Shown here one piece after another: positions 1-6,357 of a DNA stretch of 15,708 nucleotides. A program made the position numbers and the translations under genes. How positions within the stretch are numbered: position 1 is the first letter of the stretch; the number at the start of each line of letters is the position of its first letter. Under the pieces are notes generated by a model that did no database searches, was not told the DNA's origin, and was given only the letters and a program-made list of their open reading frames with translations. The DNA lies in the NCBI GenBank assembly GCA_900770875.1, contig CAAGLV010000015.1:1-15708 (forward strand), given 5' to 3'. Source of the DNA: Flavobacteriales bacterium. Its GTDB lineage: Bacteria; Bacteroidota; Bacteroidia; Flavobacteriales; Weeksellaceae.

Positions 1-46
1 CGTGTTTAGCGAAAATTTCGCTTTTTACTTCTGATGTTAAGTACAT
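1..46 (-). CDS. rpsO: 30S ribosomal protein S15, N-terminal fragment (runs off the window)
   Basis: On the minus strand an ATG at 46-44 opens a frame that reads MYLTSEVKSEIFAKH before the window ends, which is the usual start of S15 in Bacteroidota (MYLT..K.EIFA.HG). S15 binds 16S rRNA in the central domain of the small subunit and is a primary assembly protein. Only 15 of about 89 residues are visible, so identity rests on this N-terminal match and on the strong promoter just upstream. The leader before the ATG has no Shine-Dalgarno sequence, which is normal for this phylum. In many bacteria pnp follows rpsO; that part lies outside the window. Confidence 0.85.
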   Translation of the reverse strand, partial: MYLTSEVKSEIFAKH

Positions 47-83
47 GCCAATATTGGTTTAATAATTATTATGTAATGAAGTG

Positions 84-113
84 CAAATTTACAATAATTA
101 TCGGATATAACAA
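84..113 (-). promoter_or_regulatory. Bacteroidota-type promoter of rpsO
   Basis: Read on the minus strand, TTG at 113-111 is followed after 19 nt by TAAATTTG at 91-84. This matches the Bacteroidota consensus TTG-N(17-23)-TAnnTTTG exactly. Transcription should start near 77 and give an untranslated leader of about 30 nt before the rpsO ATG at 46. Confidence 0.8.
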
Positions 114-119
114 CCGATA
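99..119. repeat. 6-bp inverted repeat over the -33 element of the rpsO promoter
   Basis: TATCGG (99-104) and CCGATA (114-119) are perfect inverted copies separated by 9 bases. The -33 TTG lies in the spacer next to the right arm, so a dimeric regulator could bind here; this is inference from position only. The arms are short and AT-rich, so chance is a real alternative. Confidence 0.35.
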
Positions 120-178
120 TAAATTTATTTCGGTAACTTTTATATTTAGTAGGCTAATTAAGATGGATATAAAATTAT

Positions 179-209
179 AAAATGCGAACAGCTAAGCTAT
201 TCGCATTTT
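179..209 (-). terminator. Intrinsic terminator of the M13 peptidase/rhodanese operon
   Basis: AAAATGCGAA (179-188) and TTCGCATTTT (200-209) form a perfect 10-bp stem, extended inward by AGC/GCT around a 3-nt loop. On the minus strand the stem is followed by an AT-rich, T-containing tail (TTTTATAATTTTAT, counting the last stem bases). It lies about 27 nt past the rhodanese stop, in the right place to end that transcript. Confidence 0.75.
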
Positions 210-235
210 AATATGATTTTAGATTTTAATGTCGA

Positions 236-571
236 TTATGATTCTAAAACGTCTAAAACATCCTGAAATCCTCCTCCGTTAAAAACATCTTCTAATCCTT
301 GCGATTGTAAAAAGATTGCTGCGTTACCAGATCTATTTCCGCTTCTACAAAATACAATGATTGGTTGAGGCATTGCTTTAAATTCTTCTACTCTATTTGG
401 AACATCTCCTAATGGAATATTAATTGAATTTGGAACAAATCCTTCTGTTTCTAATTCGTATGGTTCGCGAACATCAACTAATGTTCCTTTCCCTGCTTTT
501 ATTGCTTCTACAGTTGTCATATTTATTACTCTATTTCGATTTAAAAACCAAGCTCTGATTTTTTTAAACAT
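236..571 (-). CDS. Single-domain rhodanese-like sulfurtransferase
   Basis: This 111-residue protein is one rhodanese domain. It has the entry motif LVDVREPYELETEGFVPNSINIPLG (split: LVDVRE at 31-36, INIPLG at 50-55) and the active-site loop CRSGNRS at 75-81, with Cys75 as the expected persulfide-carrying residue. Single-domain rhodaneses move sulfane sulfur in the cytoplasm; the acceptor here is unknown. The gene starts 4 nt after the peptidase stop, so the two are co-transcribed, with a terminator downstream. The start is uncertain: ATG at 571 gives a basic 17-residue N-terminal extension (KKIRAWFLNRNR) outside the fold, while an in-frame ATG at 520 behind an A-rich leader starts right at the domain (MTTVEAIKAG). 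No signal peptide is convincing, though the extension could be a weak membrane anchor. Confidence 0.9.
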   Translation of the reverse strand: MFKKIRAWFLNRNRVINMTTVEAIKAGKGTLVDVREPYELETEGFVPNSINIPLGDVPNRVEEFKAMPQPIIVFCRSGNRSGNAAIFLQSQGLEDVFNGGGFQDVLDVLES

Positions 572-575
572 ATTT

Positions 576-2597
576 TTACCAAATTTTTATACGTTCTTCT
601 GGCGCTTTATACAGCTTATCTCCTGGCTTTGTTTCGAAAGCTTCGTGGAATGCATCTATATTAATAATTGGCGCAAAAGCACGATAATAACCCGGAGAAT
701 GTGGATCTGTTTTTACCTGATTTACTAAAGCTTCGTTTGTTGCTTTAGTTCTCCAAATTGTGGCCCAAGATAAGAAGAATCTTTGTTCTGGCGTAAATCC
801 ATCAACATCTTCAGAAATACCTTTGTCTTTTAAATACATTTTTAAGGCATCAAACGCAACTGATGCTCCTCCTAAATCGCCGATATTTTCTCCAGATGTA
901 AATACACCATTTACATTAACACCTTCTACTGGCGAATATTGGTCGTATTGTTTTGCTAAAGCTGCTGTTGCATCTTTAAACTTTTGTTCGTCTTGTGGTG
1001 TCCACCAATTAACTAGATTACCATCACCATCAAATTTTGCTCCAGAATCGTCAAATCCGTGAGAAATTTCGTGTCCAATAACTGCTCCAATTCCACCAAA
1101 GTTTACTGCTGCATCTGCTCTGTAATCGTAAAATGGTGCTTGTAAAATTGCTGCTGGAAACACAATTTCGTTATTTGTTGGATTAAAGTAAGCATTTACC
1201 GTTTGTGGAGACATTCCCCAACGTGTTTTATCTACTGGTTTTCCGTAATCTTTTAAATTCTCTTTAAAACGCCATTTGCTATATTCTAAATTATTATCGA
1301 TTAACGATCCTCCTTTTTCTACAGCTTTTACTTTAAAATCAGAGTAATCTTTCCATTGATCTGGATAGCCAATTTTAACCGTAAATTTACCTAATTTTTC
1401 GATGGCTTTTTTCTTCGTATCATCCGACATCCACTCTAAATTATTAATGTGCTGATCGAACGATTTAAATAAATAGTTAATTAACTCTTTAGCATCTTCT
1501 TTTGCTTCTGGCGGAAAATTATCTTTTACATAAATTTGTCCAACTAATTCGCCAACTGTTCCGTTTACGTATCCTAAACCACGTTTTTCTAAGGCGCGTT
1601 GTTCTTTTTGACCTGATAATTTTTTACCGTAAAAATCGAAATGAATTTGTTCTAATTCTGTTGTTGATTGATCGGCTATAGCATCAATTAATTTAAATTT
1701 TAAGTAATCTTTTATTAACGCTAAGTTATCTTGATTGATGATTTGATCTAAATTCTTATAATATTCGATTTCGCGAATGATTACTTTTTCTGGATTAATA
1801 CCAAAAGAAGTTACATAAGCTGTTAAATCTACATTATTTGTTAAAGCATCTGCTTCGGCTAAAGTTAATAAGTTGTACGATTTATTTGGATCGCGGCTTT
1901 CTTCTACTGTTTTGATGTATTTAGCCATCATTTTTTCGAATTCGACAATGCTTGCTCCTTTTAAATCTTTTGTTTTTGTACCTGTATACGGATATATTTT
2001 ATTGATATAATCTGTAAAATCGGCCAATGTTTGTGTATTTTTAGCGTCTTCTTTTTGGTAATAAGTTTTTCCTAAAGTTAAACGTGCATTACCTAAATAA
2101 ACTGCATTTTCTTTACTATTTTTTAAATCTGTAGAAATACCTACACCATAAAACGGATTTAATCCTAATGGTGTTACTTCTGTTAAATAAGCTTGTAATT
2201 CTTTAAGATTTTTAATTTTATCAATTTGCTTAAAGTACTTTTGCACAGGTGCTAATCCTGTTTTATTACGTGCTTTTAAATTTGTATAAGCGTTGTATAA
2301 ATCAACAATTTTTTGCTCGTTTGTTCCATCAGCATACGTGTTACCAACTAAATCTTGTACTAGTTTTAAAGTAACTTTATCTGTATTTTCTCTTAACTCA
2401 TCAAAACTTCCCCATCTTGCTCTGTCCGAAGGAATTTCGGTTACTTTATTCCAATTTCCATTAACAAAACCATATAAATCGTCTTGTGGACGAATCGTTT
2501 TATCCATGTATTTTGGATTAAATGCCTGGTATTTCTCTTGTGCAAATGCAAGTATAGATGTACAAGCAAAAGCCGCAATTAACAATTGTTTTTTCAT
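576..2597 (-). CDS. pepO: Secreted M13-family zinc metallopeptidase (neprilysin/PepO-like)
   Basis: A 673-residue M13 (neprilysin-type) peptidase of normal bacterial length. Residues 1-20 form a signal peptide (KKQLL, hydrophobic core, LAFAQ), so it should act in the periplasm; no lipobox Cys is seen. The N-terminal M13 domain spans roughly 30-420. The catalytic domain carries NAYFNP (468-473, substrate binding), HEISH (509-513, zinc ligands His509 and His513, catalytic Glu510), GENIGDLGG (569-577, Glu570 as third zinc ligand, Asp574) and SPGYYR (634-639, Arg that stabilises the active site). The C-terminal KIW resembles the conserved terminal Trp of the family. Such enzymes cleave peptides of up to about 40 residues on the amino side of hydrophobic residues. 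It is the first gene of a two-gene operon with the rhodanese. Its promoter is identifiable 44-71 nt upstream of the ATG. Confidence 0.95.
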   Translation of the reverse strand: MKKQLLIAAFACTSILAFAQEKYQAFNPKYMDKTIRPQDDLYGFVNGNWNKVTEIPSDRARWGSFDELRENTDKVTLKLVQDLVGNTYADGTNEQKIVDLYNAYTNLKARNKTGLAPVQKYFKQIDKIKNLKELQAYLTEVTPLGLNPFYGVGISTDLKNSKENAVYLGNARLTLGKTYYQKEDAKNTQTLADFTDYINKIYPYTGTKTKDLKGASIVEFEKMMAKYIKTVEESRDPNKSYNLLTLAEADALTNNVDLTAYVTSFGINPEKVIIREIEYYKNLDQIINQDNLALIKDYLKFKLIDAIADQSTTELEQIHFDFYGKKLSGQKEQRALEKRGLGYVNGTVGELVGQIYVKDNFPPEAKEDAKELINYLFKSFDQHINNLEWMSDDTKKKAIEKLGKFTVKIGYPDQWKDYSDFKVKAVEKGGSLIDNNLEYSKWRFKENLKDYGKPVDKTRWGMSPQTVNAYFNPTNNEIVFPAAILQAPFYDYRADAAVNFGGIGAVIGHEISHGFDDSGAKFDGDGNLVNWWTPQDEQKFKDATAALAKQYDQYSPVEGVNVNGVFTSGENIGDLGGASVAFDALKMYLKDKGISEDVDGFTPEQRFFLSWATIWRTKATNEALVNQVKTDPHSPGYYRAFAPIINIDAFHEAFETKPGDKLYKAPEERIKIW

Positions 2598-2640
2598 TTA
2601 TAGTCTATTATTCTTTTATAAAGCTAATCTGTTCTCTTCA

Positions 2641-2668
2641 CAAATTTAAAGAGATATTTTCATAACAA
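2641..2668 (-). promoter_or_regulatory. Promoter of the M13 peptidase/rhodanese operon
   Basis: On the minus strand TTG (2668-2666) is followed after 17 nt by TAAATTTG (2648-2641), a full match to the Bacteroidota consensus. Transcription should start near 2634, leaving a leader of about 37 nt before the ATG at 2597. Confidence 0.75.
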
Positions 2669-2782
2669 CATTCCTAAATCCTAAATAAAGATTAATATAG
2701 AATATTTTCCAATCAATTATAAAATCAACCAATAATTATCATATCAACTTAATTTAAAACGTATAAATTTCCACCTAAATAA

Positions 2783-2810
2783 TTTCTTATTGCAAATCTT
2801 ATTATCTTTG
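2783..2810 (+). promoter_or_regulatory. Probable promoter of tdh
   Basis: TATCTTTG at 2803-2810 fits the TAnnTTTG -7 element and would start transcription near 2817, about 22 nt before the tdh ATG. No TTG sits at the expected distance; TTT at 2783-2785 (17-nt spacing) is the nearest -33 candidate, so the upstream half is weak. Confidence 0.5.
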
Positions 2811-2838
2811 GAAAGCAAACAAACTTAATTTTATTAGC

Positions 2839-3795
2839 ATGGAAACCGAAACGATTTTAATTACCGGTGCCTTAGGACAAATTGGTTCTGAATTAGCCGA
2901 AAAATTAAAAACTATTTACGGAAAAGAACGCGTTATTGTATCGGACATTCGCGATCCTAAAGATGTAAATTACGATGGTATTTACGAAGTTATTGACGTA
3001 TTAGATACAAATTCGATTAAAAATGTAATTGCTAAATATAACGTAAAAACGGTATATCATTTAGCTGCTTTATTATCTGGTACAGCAGAAAAAAATCCGA
3101 TGTTTGGATGGCAATTAAACATGGATACGTTACTTACTTTTTTAGAATTAGCAAAAGATAAAGTAATTGATCGATTATTTTGGCCTTCGTCTATTGGCGT
3201 TTTTGGACCAGATACTCCTAAAGACAACACACCACAAAACACAATACAAACACCATCTACAGTTTACGGCATATCTAAACTTGCCGGAGAATATTGGTGC
3301 AAATGGTACCAACAAAATCATAATGTTGATGTTCGCTCGGTGCGTTTCCCTGGCTTAATTTCTTGGAAGACTCCTGCAGGTGGCGGAACAACAGATTATG
3401 CTGTAGATATTTACTACAAAGCGATTGAAGACGGTAAATACACTTCGTTTTTAAAAGAAGGTACCTATTTACCGATGCTATATATGGACGATGCCATTGA
3501 TGCGATTATCGAATTAATGACCGCTGATAGCCAACAATTAGGCGAATTTAAATCGTACAATTTAGGTGGATTAAGTTTTGCACCCGAAGATTTAGCAAAA
3601 GAGATTAAAAAACATATTCCGAATTTTGAGATTGCTTACGAACCCGATTTCAGACAAGCCATTGCAGATTCGTGGCCATCATCAATAGACGATTCTGTTG
3701 CGAAAAAAGATTGGGGATATCAGCCTAAATTTTCGATTGAGAAGATGACAGAAACAATGTTAGTTAATTTAAAAGATAAATTAGCGAAAGCATAA
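2839..3795 (+). CDS. tdh: L-threonine 3-dehydrogenase, short-chain (GalE-like) type
   Basis: A 318-residue extended short-chain dehydrogenase. The NAD-binding GALGQIG loop is at 10-16, the catalytic YGISK (Tyr143, Lys147) follows PSS (116-118), and the threonine-dehydrogenase hallmarks PGLISWKTPAGGGTTDYA (171-188) and YLPMLYMDDA (210-219) are present, together with DSWPSSIDDS (277-286). These features separate it from sugar epimerases and match the GalE-like threonine dehydrogenase known from psychrophilic Flavobacterium and from mammals. It oxidises L-threonine to 2-amino-3-oxobutyrate with NAD+, the first step of threonine breakdown to glycine and acetyl-CoA in the cytoplasm. The partner ligase gene kbl is not in this window. 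The gene is monocistronic, with its own promoter and a strong terminator. Confidence 0.93.
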   Translation: METETILITGALGQIGSELAEKLKTIYGKERVIVSDIRDPKDVNYDGIYEVIDVLDTNSIKNVIAKYNVKTVYHLAALLSGTAEKNPMFGWQLNMDTLLTFLELAKDKVIDRLFWPSSIGVFGPDTPKDNTPQNTIQTPSTVYGISKLAGEYWCKWYQQNHNVDVRSVRFPGLISWKTPAGGGTTDYAVDIYYKAIEDGKYTSFLKEGTYLPMLYMDDAIDAIIELMTADSQQLGEFKSYNLGGLSFAPEDLAKEIKKHIPNFEIAYEPDFRQAIADSWPSSIDDSVAKKDWGYQPKFSIEKMTETMLVNLKDKLAKA

Positions 3796-3810
3796 TTTTA
3801 AAACAAATAA

Positions 3811-3848
3811 AAAAATAGCTCGTTTAAAATAAACGAGCTATTTTTTTT
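3811..3848 (+). terminator. Intrinsic terminator of tdh
   Basis: TAGCTCGTTTA (3816-3826) pairs perfectly with TAAACGAGCTA (3830-3840) around a 3-nt AAA loop. Flanking A5 and T8 runs extend the stem and supply the U tract. It begins 15 nt past the tdh stop. Confidence 0.92.
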
Positions 3849-3877
3849 ATTTAACAACATACTGTTAGAGTTTTATA

Positions 3878-3902
3878 TGATAAAAATTATATTATTTTAT
3901 CA
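3878..3902. repeat. 8-bp inverted repeat upstream of the candidate small RNA
   Basis: TGATAAAA (3878-3885) and TTTTATCA (3895-3902) are perfect inverted copies with a 9-base AT-only spacer. The element ends about where a -33 box for the -7 element at 3925 would lie. It could be an operator, but it is AT-rich and may be chance. Confidence 0.3.
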
Positions 3903-3924
3903 AAATAAGACGGATATTTTTTTA

Positions 3925-4082
3925 TAATTTTGCACTCCGAAAATATAAAAAGCTACAAATAAAGTATTACATTGTAAAACAATACTTAAAAGATAAAAAT
4001 CAGAAAATTATTTTCTGATTCCATTTCAAATGTGGTGTTTGAAATACGTTAAAATCCGGATTTGCAGATCCGGATTTTTTTA
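3925..4082 (+). ncRNA. Candidate structured small RNA (or structured leader of the amgK operon)
   Basis: The gap after tdh holds no gene but is highly structured. TAATTTTG at 3925-3932 fits the -7 consensus (no TTG at the expected -33 distance) and predicts a start near 3939. Four local hairpins follow: AAGTATT/AATACTT (3962-3987, 12-nt loop), AATCAGAAAA/TTTTCTGATT (3998-4020, loop TTA with shared bases), ATTTCAAA/TTTGAAAT (4023-4045, loop TGTGGTG), and AAATCCGGAT/ATCCGGATTT (4052-4077, loop TTGCAG) followed by a T run. The last is a convincing intrinsic terminator, so an RNA of about 145 nt is expected. It does not show the single-rod shape of 6S RNA or the SRP RNA tetraloop motif. Because amgK starts 70 nt further on, it could instead be an attenuated leader. 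I do not recognise the family. Confidence 0.45.
4051..4082 (+). terminator. Intrinsic terminator ending the candidate small RNA
   Basis: The 10-bp stem AAATCCGGAT (4052-4061) with ATCCGGATTT (4068-4077), loop TTGCAG, runs into T7 (4075-4081). Both arms contain the self-complementary ATCCGGAT. There is no gene directly upstream: tdh already has its own terminator 230 nt earlier, which argues that a separate short transcript ends here. Confidence 0.8.
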
Positions 4083-4148
4083 TTTTAAGTCTTCAAAATC
4101 ATTTTTAAGTAAACAATTTTAGAAGTAAATTGCAGAAAATTGCACCTT

Positions 4149-5165
4149 ATGGAAAATCACATTATCCATTTTTTACAACAACATTATTCTCAGGAAGCAA
4201 TCAACACCATAGAAAGTTTAAACGGTGGCGGATCGGCACGAAAATATTATCGATTTAAAGATCAAAATACTTCTTATATCTTAACCGAAAATTTAAATAC
4301 AGACGAAAACAAAATCTTTTTGCTGTTTACCAAGCAATTTAATCAAATTGCAACTCATTTTCCGGAAGTATATCACATTAGCGACGATTATATTTTATAT
4401 ACGCAAACCGATTTAGGCAATACAACATTAATGGATATTGTTGAAAAAGATTTACACCAAGCAAAAGCATATTATTTAAAAATTGCTCAACTCTTAGCAA
4501 AAACACAAATAGAAGCCGGAAAGATAATCGATTTCAACCAAACATTTTCTTATCCAAAATTAGATAAAACTTTAATTTTAAGAGATTTATTTCAATTTAA
4601 ATTTTATTTCTTAAATACTACCGAAATCAATTATAATCAAGGAAAATTACTTAAAGATTTTGATCTTTTTGCATCGCAATTTGATAAACTTTCGCCCAAA
4701 GGTTTTGTGTTTAGAGATTTTCAGTCGCGTAACATTATGATTAAAGATAACGAACCATATTTTATCGATTATCAAGGTGGGTTATACGGACCAATTTTTT
4801 ACGATTTAGTTTCGCTAATTTGGCAAGCAAAAGCTAATTTACCTCTTTGTTTTAAAAAAGAAATTTACGAAACTTATTTTGAAACAGTTAAAAAATTTGA
4901 CCCAACAGCTATAACCATAGATACAAGAAGATCTTACGAATACTGTGTTGTAGCACGCTTACTACAAGTTTTAGGCGCTTACGGATTGCGTGGATTAATC
5001 GAAAAGAAACCACATTTTTTACAAAGTATTTCTTTTGGAATTGCCAATTTAAAAGCAATTATCGATTATCCTATTTTACAAAATTATCCCGAACTAAAAC
5101 ACGTTATAAAAACATTAATAGAACCCGAAACAATAAACAGAATTAATAAAAAAATAAATGGCTAA
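4149..5165 (+). CDS. amgK: AmgK-like N-acetylmuramate/N-acetylglucosamine 1-kinase (APH-fold phosphotransferase)
   Basis: A 338-residue aminoglycoside-phosphotransferase-fold kinase. A glycine-rich NGGGSARKYYR segment (25-35) fits the nucleotide loop. The catalytic loop is FRDFQSRNIM (188-197) with Asp190 as base and Asn195 as metal ligand; the usual His before Asp is Arg. The metal-binding IDYQGG (206-211) is followed by YGPIFYDLVSL (213-223), the family's usual sequel. AmgK phosphorylates the anomeric hydroxyl of MurNAc (and GlcNAc), giving the sugar 1-phosphate used by MurU. That role is inferred from the fold and from the neighbours, a RapZ-C domain gene and a MurU-like gene, in a gapless operon. 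ATG at 4149 is preferred; an in-frame TTG at 4140 would add three residues. No convincing promoter is seen: TAAATTGC at 4126 is only a partial -7. Confidence 0.8.
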   Translation: MENHIIHFLQQHYSQEAINTIESLNGGGSARKYYRFKDQNTSYILTENLNTDENKIFLLFTKQFNQIATHFPEVYHISDDYILYTQTDLGNTTLMDIVEKDLHQAKAYYLKIAQLLAKTQIEAGKIIDFNQTFSYPKLDKTLILRDLFQFKFYFLNTTEINYNQGKLLKDFDLFASQFDKLSPKGFVFRDFQSRNIMIKDNEPYFIDYQGGLYGPIFYDLVSLIWQAKANLPLCFKKEIYETYFETVKKFDPTAITIDTRRSYEYCVVARLLQVLGAYGLRGLIEKKPHFLQSISFGIANLKAIIDYPILQNYPELKHVIKTLIEPETINRINKKING

Positions 5166-5580
5166 ATTAAACATTAACGTACGTAGCTTTTCATATAAAA
5201 AAGGAATTCCTGCCGACCCAACCGGAAATGGCGGAGGTTTTACTTTTGATTGCCGTGGAATTTTAAATCCAGGACGCATACAAGAGTATAAAACGCAAAC
5301 AGGACGAGATGAAGCAGTAAAAAATTATTTAGAAAACGAAACTCGAATTCATGATTTTTTAAATGGAGTTTTTCAGGTCATCGATATTTCGATTGAAGAT
5401 TACATTGCTCGCAATTTTGACAATTTAGAAATTAATTTTGGTTGCACTGGCGGACAACACCGTTCGGTTTATTCTGCAGACGCAACAGCACAACATATAA
5501 AAGAAAAATATCCCGAAGTACAAGTTACTTTACAACATGTTGTACAAGAAGAAAAAAACTGGATAAACGAAGCATATTAA
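5158..5580 (+). CDS. Stand-alone RapZ C-terminal domain protein
   Basis: This 140-residue protein matches only the C-terminal half of RapZ (about 284 residues in E. coli). It keeps RSFSYKKGIP (9-18), FDCRGILNPGR (30-40), TGRDEAVKNYL (48-58) and the signature GCTGGQHRSVY (95-105). The N-terminal Walker-type domain of RapZ is missing. In E. coli the C-terminal domain senses glucosamine-6-phosphate and binds the small RNAs GlmY/GlmZ; the basic C-terminal tail used for RNA is absent here (the end reads VQEEKNWINEAY), so a metabolite-sensing role seems likelier than RNA binding. It overlaps the kinase gene by 8 nt and ends 1 nt before murU. The protein may regulate the kinase or the salvage flux; that is inference from gene order. 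Confidence 0.88.
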   Translation: MAKLNINVRSFSYKKGIPADPTGNGGGFTFDCRGILNPGRIQEYKTQTGRDEAVKNYLENETRIHDFLNGVFQVIDISIEDYIARNFDNLEINFGCTGGQHRSVYSADATAQHIKEKYPEVQVTLQHVVQEEKNWINEAY

Positions 5581-5581
5581 A

Positions 5582-6295
5582 ATGAAAGCAATGCTGTTTG
5601 CTGCCGGATTAGGCACACGTTTAAAACCTTTTACAGAAAAGCATCCAAAAGCTTTGGCTCCTGTAAACGGAAAACCTTTATTACAACGTAATATCGAATA
5701 TTTAAAAGCATTTGGTATTACAGAAATTGTTATCAATGTATTTCATTTTGCAGATCAAATTATTGATTTTTTAGCAGCCAATAATAATTTTGGAATCACG
5801 ATTCATATTTCGGACGAACGTCCCGAAGTTTTAGAAACTGGCGGAGGTTTAGTTAAAGCACAACATTTCTTTAATGAAGATTTTTTAGTAATGAATGTTG
5901 ATATTTTAACCGATTTAAATTTAACTAATTTTATACAAGCACATCAAAAAAATAATGCTTTAATTACATTAGCAGTTTCCGACAGAAATTCTTCTCGTAA
6001 ATTATTATTTAATCAAGATTTTAACCTTAAAGGTTGGAGAAATTTAAATACAAACGAAGAAATTTTAGCTGATGTACCAGCAAATAAATTAATCGAATTT
6101 GCTTTTTCTGGTATTCACATCATCAATCCTTCTGTTTTTAAAGCCATAAAAGAAGAAGGTAAATTTTCGATCATGAAAGTTTATATGGATTTAATGCAGT
6201 CTAAAACCATATTAGGATTTGATCATTCGGGCGGAATTCTAATCGACGTTGGTCGGCCATCTAGCGTTTTGGAAGCCGAAGAAATATTTAACTAA
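5582..6295 (+). CDS. murU: MurU-like sugar-1-phosphate nucleotidyltransferase
   Basis: A 237-residue nucleotidyltransferase of the NTP_transferase (Rossmann-like) family. The N-terminal signature AAGLGTRLKPFT (7-18) binds the nucleotide phosphates, and HPKALAPVNGKPLL (21-34) supplies the conserved Lys23. ETGGGL (85-90) and NVD (105-107) match the nucleotide-specificity and metal-binding motifs. The short length, without a left-handed helix domain, matches MurU rather than GlmU. MurU joins UTP and MurNAc-1-phosphate to give UDP-MurNAc, bypassing de novo synthesis and the fosfomycin-sensitive MurA step. Gene order behind an AmgK-like kinase supports that over a mannose- or glucose-1-phosphate enzyme, but the sequence alone does not prove the sugar. 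It starts 1 nt after the RapZ-C stop. Confidence 0.82.
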   Translation: MKAMLFAAGLGTRLKPFTEKHPKALAPVNGKPLLQRNIEYLKAFGITEIVINVFHFADQIIDFLAANNNFGITIHISDERPEVLETGGGLVKAQHFFNEDFLVMNVDILTDLNLTNFIQAHQKNNALITLAVSDRNSSRKLLFNQDFNLKGWRNLNTNEEILADVPANKLIEFAFSGIHIINPSVFKAIKEEGKFSIMKVYMDLMQSKTILGFDHSGGILIDVGRPSSVLEAEEIFN

Positions 6296-6318
6296 ATTAT
6301 TATAAGTAAATTAAAGTT

Positions 6319-6339
6319 TTTACCTTATTTTTAGGTAAA
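6319..6339. repeat. 7-bp inverted repeat between murU and the first small membrane ORF
   Basis: TTTACCT (6319-6325) pairs with AGGTAAA (6333-6339) around TATTTTT. It sits 24 nt past the murU stop and 19 nt before the next ATG. There is no U tract right after the stem, so termination would be weak; it could be a partial terminator or an operator for the small gene. Confidence 0.4.
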
Positions 6340-6357
6340 CCATTTTAAACCTAAAAT

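Noticed and set aside
760..1062. Plus-strand ORF of 100 codons opposite the M13 peptidase
   Set aside because: It lies wholly antisense to the conserved catalytic domain of the peptidase, has no promoter or recognisable domain, and exists because the AT-rich reverse frame lacks stops.
2293..2649. Plus-strand ORF of 118 codons over the start of the M13 peptidase gene
   Set aside because: Antisense shadow that covers the peptidase signal peptide region and promoter; no domain, and composition typical of reverse-frame translation.
2839..3795. Annotation as a UDP-glucose 4-epimerase or generic sugar epimerase
   Set aside because: The PAGGGTTDY and YLPMLYMDDA blocks are specific to GalE-like threonine dehydrogenases.
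3925..4082. Identification of the hairpin RNA as 6S, SRP RNA, tmRNA or a riboswitch
   Set aside because: It shows separate local hairpins rather than a long rod with a central bubble, no SRP tetraloop motif, no tRNA-like end and no riboswitch core that I recognise.
4140..4148. TTG start giving a three-residue longer kinase (MHLMENH)
   Set aside because: An ATG three codons later fits the usual start choice in this window, and the TTG is part of the AAATTGCA direct repeat.
5530..5736. Minus-strand ORF of 68 codons across the RapZ-C/murU junction
   Set aside because: Antisense to two genes with conserved motifs, no supporting signals.
6319..6339. Hairpin after murU as the main terminator of the amgK-murU operon
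   Set aside because: It lacks a U tract after the stem; the hairpin at 6517-6545 is much stronger.
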